Assembly: GCA_021234155.1 (NCBI GenBank)
Contig: JAJEKV010000027.1
Coordinates: forward strand, 15,906,891-15,970,890
Length of the DNA stretch: 64,000 nucleotides
Reading direction: 5' to 3'
Origin: Isoetes taiwanensis
Lineage: Eukaryota; Streptophyta; Lycopodiopsida; Isoetales; Isoetaceae
A program made the translations under genes and the position numbers. Position 1 is the first letter of the stretch; each line of letters starts with the position of its first letter. Of this stretch, positions 58,000-64,000 are shown one piece after another. The notes beneath the pieces are model-generated. The model was given only the letters and a program-made list of their open reading frames with translations, was not told the origin of the DNA and did not search any database.

Positions 58000-58682
58000 T
58001 GTGTATAATAATACCTATCAGTCTACCATAAAGATGACCCCTTTTCAGACGGTCTATGGTCAGCCTGTACGGGAGCCACTCTTTCGAGTGTGTGAGGATG
58101 TTCCATCTCATAGACTTGCTTCAAACTCGTATTCGAGATGCTCAAGCATCTTTTGCAAATAAATCATCTAAGTTGCGGCAACCAATGGTTTTTAAGGAAG
58201 GAGATTGGGTATGGATGAGGATCCATAAAGGCCACTTTAAGAAAGATGCGCGCAAGAAGGATCTTAAGTTGGCACCCCGTTTCCATGGACCATTTCAAGT
58301 TATTAAAGTGGTCAATGAGAATGTATATCAATTAAGATTGCCTCAAGGTTAGAAAATGCATGATGTAGTGAATGTGTCATTCCTAAAGGCTTATCATGGT
58401 AAGGAGTTACCTCAACTTGGGAGGTTAACTGAGCCAGAATTGATTGATGATTCCGAAGTTCTAGAGTCGGAAACAATTTTGGCGGATAAATCCACTAGTG
58501 GTTCAAGACAATATTTGGTTAAGTTCGCTCACAAACCTTTGGAGGACGCTTCATGGGTGCATGGCAATGTTTTAGAAGATTATCCGGAGATTCTTAGGGA
58601 ATATAAAGATCGAAAAGCAAAGGAAGCCGAGAGACAAGAGGAAGTCCAAGCACAGGCTTCTACTAGCCGGCGCTACTGGTAA
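58000..58682 (+). pseudogene. Integrase C-terminus and chromodomain
   Basis: 58170-58350 reads FKEGDWVWMRIHKGHFKK and KLAPRFHGPFQVIKVVNENV, the GPY/F-type integrase C-terminus. After a stop at 58350 come HDVVNVSFLKAYHGKELP and a chromodomain-like end, YLVKFAHKPLEDASWVHGNV then LEDYPEILREYKDRK. Chromodomains in this element class direct integration toward marked chromatin. The stop between the two parts is a lesion of this copy. Confidence 0.85.
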
Positions 58683-58800
58683 GGAAGTAGTCTCCCGCTA
58701 TGAGATGTTTGCACACAGCATGAGGGCATGGGCAAGGATTATGCTCGGATGGCTAAAGGTATTTAGACACCCTTTTGCAGCAGAGGACTGCTGCAATGTC

Positions 58801-58813
58801 AAGAGGGGGGGAA
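58801..58813 (+). other. Polypurine tract
   Basis: AAGAGGGGGGGAA immediately before the right LTR, the expected plus-strand primer. Confidence 0.8.
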
Positions 58814-59002
58814 TGCTATATGTTAAGGACGTGGAGTCCAAAGAGGGCCTTTAGTCCAAAGAGGGCCTTTGGTCCAAAGAAGGACCAAAGGGGGCGTGCA
58901 TGCTATATAGTAGCTCGGGGGAGAGCTCTGGGGCAGCTGTGTCTTGGCTGAGGGCTCGTGGTTGGGTGGTGAGATAGCGTGCCACGTCAAGAGTCCATTT
59001 TA
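58814..59002 (+). repeat. Right LTR (189 bp)
   Basis: TGCTATATGTTAAGGACGTG to GTCAAGAGTCCATTTTA. Apart from the missing ~19-bp unit it differs from the left LTR at only about three positions, indicating a fairly young insertion. Confidence 0.9.
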
Positions 59003-59009
59003 GTCTCTG

Positions 59010-61000
59010 AATTGCTTGCTCTGCAGGGCCGGATTGCTTGCAGAGCAAGAAACGGACGTCAATTTTTTTTTTTTTAATTGTCAATTTTTTTTTTTTAAAG
59101 ACACGTATCTCTCTTATGTTTTTTCCTGGCAAAAAAATATTACCCTCAAACAAAAAATGACACTGCCTTATATATGTTTAGTGCCGAATTAAAACACTGC
59201 GGAAAGCTACATTTTGCCGGATTAAACAATGATTTATTTGAATTGGGTTTGCTTCAATCCCCAAGTGAAAAGGGTAGATAGATGCGGGTGAATTTTTGTT
59301 GGATCTGAAGATTCTTTTTGTGGGTTGCAGGAAGAACAGGATTTCGGTTCTGTCTTCCTTTGGAGGCCATCAAACCAACATTTTGTAACATACAATAAAA
59401 GGGGGCATTTCTAAGGTAGCAGCCATGCCAAGTTCCGGCATACAAAAGAGATGATACAAAGTCGCATTCTTGAAAAATACAGGGTCGGGAGCTAGAGCAG
59501 GACGTTTGGAAGAATCCATAGCCTTCACTACAGCCAAATACTTTTTTGGTGCTAACGCCCCATCCTCCACCAGATCAATTAGATTGAAGCCAAAAAGTTA
59601 TCCAAAAACTTAGAAATCACAAATAACTCTGCTGGATATGATGGATCAGAGCTTTTTCCAGGCTCTGATTACCTGGCTATGGCCGAAATTAACAGGGACA
59701 GACTGCCAGCACACTCATCCAGGAGAAGGGAGAAGCGTGAAGAGCTGTTTCTGCAGAAACTCCTATGGCAGAGATTATCTGGATCCAGGCCAAAGATTCG
59801 AAAATATTGCTTAAGTCTATTGATATGCTAAAGCAGTCTGCCATGGATTTTTGAGAACATATGGTAAATTCTCTTATGTTAAGGTTCTTTGGTTTAAATC
59901 TTTTGGCACAGGAGCAGAGATCAAGCTCCGCAGGGCTAGAAAGTCTTTTGTTAATTTTGATGGCATGTTGGAGCAATTCTCAATGCCTATTTCCAATCGT
60001 GAGCTCCAAGCCCCTCTACTTCTGTCAATTTGTACGCCAATCTGCCGCTTTTACAGATTGCCTTCAAGAATGCTTTTTCTTGAGTTTGAATTGAACAAGT
60101 TTTTTCCTTAATTAATCTTCCTGTTTCGCAAAAGAAGGCAGAACATCAGAAACAATTTTTTGTAGTGTCTCAGGAAAGAATCATAATGCAAGCAGTAGAG
60201 GCTTATAGACAACGGAGCAGTGGAACAGGCCTGGGATGAAGATGCCAATGCGTACAGTAGACTCCAAGATTGATGAAGTGTAGGGGAAGTGTTGTTTTGC
60301 ATTACCTTCAAAGAGATGAAAGTTATACCTGGATGTCGAGACATAGACTATTTGAGAAAAGTCAACATTCTGACGGCATAACCCCCTAGCAATCTTATAT
60401 GTTACAAGATGGTAGGGCGGTGCCTGGGGCACCACATTTAAGGCTTGGAGAGTTTGTATTGAAATGTAAATTGCAACTATTTTTCATCATTGGATATTTC
60501 AAATAGGAATAACTGTAATATTTTCTATGAAAAGCATGCTCTATTTAGATATCCAAGCTTTTCCTTGCCCTGAGTAGGGTTCCAGTCCTTGATGGTTCCT
60601 GGCTAGCTATAGACTACATGAAACAGACCACAAACTTGGAGGCGGAGCATACAGATTCGGTTCATGCGGAGAAATTGGAGTTCTCAGTGCATCATTTTTA
60701 TTGAGATAAAAGGATGATGACTGGTTTTCTGCAGGCATTGAAGTTTATGAACATTAGTAGGTCTCAATCTTCTCAAGACACATAAATGAAATACATTCAA
60801 CTATCTAGAAATTCTCCAGTAAAGATCTATCTCTAATCATTGCCTAGCCCTACCTACTAGGAAACAAGCCTGCTCTTTATTGAACTCACCACCAAAGACA
60901 GGAAAATTTGAAGTCGGCTTCTCCGTTCGAAGAGCTTCGGGGGACATTCTGACGTCTTTGATATCTCTAAGGTCAATACCAACCAAATCTTTAATAGGTT
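59010..61000. other. No gene recognised
   Basis: A pair of T-rich runs with GTCAATTTTTTTTTTTT repeated (59058-59098) lies just after the retrotransposon. The other ORFs here are short and without family resemblance. Confidence 0.35.
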
Positions 61001-61009
61001 AACAATCCA

Positions 61010-61520
61010 AGGAGCTCATTGATCTTGCCTTTGGGGCTGCAGATGGGCTAGACATGAAGATAAACTTTGCCACATCTATTCTCTTGGTCCTCTCTGCAAT
61101 AATTCTAGAAGAAGTGTCATACTCCAGACCATCATCTGGCTTCAGTCCTGGTTTTGACAAGTTAGGCATTTCACAGGGCGTCCCTGCTGTTGTGCAAGCA
61201 TTGATGCTTTTCTTACTGCATTCAGAAGTGCATGGATAGGCAATGCCTGTGGCTGAGACAATCCATTCTTCACCTTGCTCCTATCTCATGAAGGCGCACT
61301 TACTAGCCATTTTTCAGCATCATCCCACTTAGAAGGCGCAGGCTTTGCCATAGCGGCAACTACAGACCTATGCGCAGCTCTCTCACGATGAAAATCAAAA
61401 CTGGAAACAATGGCATTTTCATAACCACTATCATAGTCATTGGGCTCATCATCAGGGCCTCTATTTCCACACAAATTTACACTAATTGGCATACCATTTA
61501 TAGCATCCATGGATCTCCAT
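61010..61520 (-). pseudogene. Remorin-like protein fragment
   Basis: The minus strand at 61510-61286 reads DSGYENAIVSSFDFHRERAA, VAAMAKPAPSKWDDAEKWLV and SAPS. The PSKWDDAEKW(I/L) motif is typical of the N-terminal half of plant remorin-family and related plasma-membrane proteins. A second open stretch (61230-61015, LKPDDGLEYDTSSRIIAERT) may be the following exon. The remorin coiled-coil C-terminus was not found. Assignment rests on one motif. Confidence 0.45.
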
Positions 61521-61878
61521 TTGCAAGGGGTATGCCACCATGCTTTTTAAGTGCCTGCCACTAGTTCCTAGAATGCGTTAACGTTATGTGGAGAAGTGTG
61601 TTCTTTTAATCACAAGTGTAGCAGTAAGAAATGTGATGAATGAGAGGAGTTACAAAGTAATGGCTTTATATAGGTCTCTTTGCTTCTGTTCATTGTATAA
61701 TGCATTTAATATATATTTTTCAGCTTCTCGAGTGGCCAGAAGCTATGGATAGTATATGGTGGGAATTTTAATGCCAAGGTATGCATGCATTTCTCAGATG
61801 CCTCTTTGTTTGATTGCAACCCCTGTAAATAAGATCTTGCGTTCATTGCCTTATATGTTCTTTTTCGTCTATGTACAG

Positions 61879-63010
61879 TTAGCACACTTGGCAGAGATTG
61901 AGGTCAAGCACAGATGTAATCAAGCTGTTGAGATGAGTTTTGGTTTGCATGGGATTGCAAAAGTCTTTGCTCAAGATTGGGAAGGAGATGTAACCATCTG
62001 AATATGCTATTTACATTTTATTGGCATGCAGTTTGCAAAGCTTATACAAAATCCTACGCCATCAAAGCTACGAAAGTACATTATGCAAGGCAGAAGGTGC
62101 AAATGGGCAAAGCTGTCAACTATTGAAGCCAATTGTGGAATGGAGCTCATGTTATATGACCATGTGTTTCGGAACTTAACAAGCGTTGAAAAGATAAAAA
62201 AGAAGCTGAAAGGAATACATCACATTCAAGTAACATATTGGTACGACGTGCCAAGAGGATACCATCTTGGAACTGTATTGCAAGTGAGAGCTCCTGGGGT
62301 TCACTGGTTGAAGGTAGTTTGGAAAGTGCATTGCAGCCTGGAGGCCCATGGGAAGGTCCAACACTAAGAAAGTTAAAACCAGTTAGAAATCATGTTGGAA
62401 TGCTATGTTTATGCCACAGCTATTTTGAAATCCTTAGCATTTGCCATTAACTTTTTGAATCTGGAAACAAATGCATCTCTTATAAGATGCAGAATCCGTG
62501 CACCATCAAGGCAGCTCCCATGAATGCTGTATTTATAACAGTTTTTTTGGAAGTCTTATCATTTTTATATCTGTTTATTTGACTATAATAATTCTTTTCT
62601 ACCGCAGAAATCTTTCTACTGAGTTGATCAAACTACCATCCGCTTTTTGAATCTGGAAACGAAGGATTACAGTATATTCTATAAAATGCTTAACAGGTTC
62701 TGATAAATCATATCATAAAAAATAGAGTAGGCAATGGTTGTCCAGTCTCTGGCCTGACACTTTGCATTACCTTCATATTCATGTAGCTGTATCTGCAAAG
62801 TAGGCCTTTGTTCCATTGATAATCTTCAAGTTTCGTTATGTGACAGAAAAGGTTTTCTTAAGCATTTCATGTTGTACAGGTTCTTTGGAGGGCATTGATT
62901 TGAAAAGGGATGAATGGAAGAGAGATGCTAATGGGAGATTAGATGGAACATGGACTGCCTTTCATGACCACAGCATTGGAATATTTTTTTTCCATGAATA
63001 ACCTGCCTTC
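61879..63010 (+). pseudogene. SDP1: SDP1-like triacylglycerol lipase (patatin type), C-terminal part
   Basis: SDP1 is the oil-body lipase that starts storage-oil breakdown. The plus strand from an AG at 61878 reads [36 protein letters not shown] and a stop, reopens at FAKLIQNPTPSKLRKYIMQG then RRCKWAKLSTIEANCGMEL, and one frame over gives KRIPSWNCIASESSWGSLVE. About 62880-63010 may hold the family's C-terminal GGPLMRT-like segment (GLPFMTTALEYFF). All match the SDP1 C-terminal region after the catalytic domain; the GxSxG patatin core is absent. One stop and at least one frameshift. It is the only clear gene piece on the plus strand. Confidence 0.75.
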
Positions 63011-63019
63011 TCAAGACTT

Positions 63020-63551
63020 GTGGCTTACACCTTATTTTGTTGTTAAGATCTATGCAACTCTGTTTCATGGCACTTATGAAGGCAATGCCAGTTCTCATAG
63101 TCTTTCACTCATCAGGGACTTGCAATTTGCAAAATCAACAACTGTGTGTCAAATAAGTGTAAGATGGCTATTGATATAACATAACAAATATAGTCCTAAT
63201 AGTTTCAGATGCTGGTGTCCTGGTGCAGGACACGCTCATTATCCTCCAAACCTTGCAACTGATAACATGTGATTATGTCTTCTTGCAGCTTACTAGTCCA
63301 TTTCCATGTCCCCAACCCCTTGATGATGAGATTGATGTACAGACATTTGAACATTATTAAAGAGATGGCAAAATTACCTTGTGATGGAGCCTATGGAGAA
63401 AAGTTTGCAGAATTGTGAGCCTGAGAAGTTAGGCCTAATACCAGTGTAGACATCATGAAACTAAGGCCACTAATGTTATAATTAAGATTGAAGATTTTGG
63501 AATATTAGAGGTTCAGTTTATGATGTTTTGACTGCAAACATAGGTACTCAA
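63020..63551. other. No gene recognised
   Basis: This separates the SDP1-like piece from the family B repeat; nothing identifiable. Confidence 0.35.
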
Positions 63552-64000
63552 TCTCATAATGGAGCATGCAATGCTATAAGCCATATCATCACACCACAAA
63601 TTTAGGCTTTAGGTTTGCCATGTGTGTTTAGATAGGAATCTGTTGACCATGCATTAGATCTGCGATCTTCCACAAAACTCTAAACTGTAAGACTCCATTT
63701 ACATCTAAGCATTGTATTTCACCCCATGATTTTCATAATTTCTTTTGATTCCCATAATGCATGACACTCAATTACATCTACAAGAAATTTATCGTGGCGG
63801 CCAAGGCCGCCGCGAACATTTCTCTTCCCCGGCTCCCCTCTATTTCGAAAAGTGAGTGTTGCAAGCATTTCCTCCACGAGACTGACTTAATGATGTTTGA
63901 TACAAATGCACACGAATCAAATGATAATTGTCATGACTGAGGGGTTAATGACCTCTATAAACTTAAAATCCTTAAACACGTTTTCTTATTGAAGCTGAAC
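63552..64000. repeat. Family B repeat, copy 2, runs off the window
   Basis: Same sequence as 39818-40600, lacking the ~330-bp block at 39904-40233. Nearly identical through the palindromic core (63778-63822, GCGGCCAAGGCCGCCGCGAA) to the last base. The two copies are 23.7 kb apart in direct orientation. Confidence 0.85.

Larger units (their letters stand above)
54050..59002 (+). mobile_element. Ty3/gypsy LTR retrotransposon, chromovirus type, frame-broken
   Basis: Complete structure: target duplication GTCTC at 54045-54049 and 59003-59007, left LTR, primer site for initiator Met-tRNA, gag with a CCHC knuckle, protease, reverse transcriptase, RNase H, integrase, chromodomain, a G-rich polypurine tract and right LTR. 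The pol order places integrase last, which defines Ty3/gypsy. The LTRs are close but not identical, and several frameshifts and stops interrupt gag-pol, so this copy cannot make its own proteins. Confidence 0.95.

Noticed and set aside
61054-61239. ORF with a signal-peptide-like start (MKINFATSILLVLSAIIL)
   Set aside because: It overlaps the better-supported remorin-like minus-strand frame and has no recognised domain.
39818-64000. A single 24-kb LTR element bounded by the family B repeats
   Set aside because: No primer site next to the left copy, no TG..CA ends, and the enclosed retrotransposon has its own LTRs and target duplication.

Overview
This window looks like nuclear DNA of a land plant. 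The support is a set of plant-type protein remnants (HMA1-like metal ATPase, SDP1-like lipase, TH1-like thiamin kinase, Hsp101, a plant-type FG-GAP protein), GT-AG introns, a Ty3/gypsy chromovirus with an initiator-Met tRNA primer site, and CACTA-like ends. Low gene density and heavy repeat content fit a large genome. A fern or other seed-free plant is my guess only; nothing here proves it.

Region 1-43 kb is a mosaic of broken, mostly intron-containing gene pieces among repeats. In order they are TFIIF-beta C-terminus, HMA1, a phytanoyl-CoA dioxygenase-like gene, an organelle-type large-subunit rRNA scrap, a saposin-B exon, Hsp101, AGT2, a TRAIP-like E3 piece, an unidentified multi-exon gene with open frames, TH1, a processed-looking RPL24 copy, and an FG-GAP protein. 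Almost all lie on the minus strand. Between them are a SINE-like unit, three arrays of degenerate AATCT repeats, three copies of a GGGCTTTTG-type repeat, a ~180-bp satellite-like block, and many two-copy tandem duplications.

Region 43-53 kb is different. It has minus-strand ORFs of unknown function (43.3-47 kb), an intergenic zone full of the palindrome GATCGCGGCCGCGATC, then plus-strand DUF8039-like and decayed DUF7869-like (transposase-related) genes, and finally a tandem pair of small paralogous minus-strand ORFs. I read it as a decayed, large, poorly described DNA transposon or transposon-associated unit. This is the best candidate for something new.

Region 54.05-59.0 kb is a full-length but frame-broken Ty3/gypsy chromovirus with ~190-208 bp LTRs and an intact 5-bp target duplication (GTCTC).

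Region 59-64 kb holds a remorin-like exon (minus), an SDP1-like lipase C-terminal remnant (plus), and at the right edge a second copy of the repeat found at 39.8-40.6 kb. Apart from the DUF8039-like ORF and perhaps the 22-25 kb exon set, I see no clearly intact host gene.
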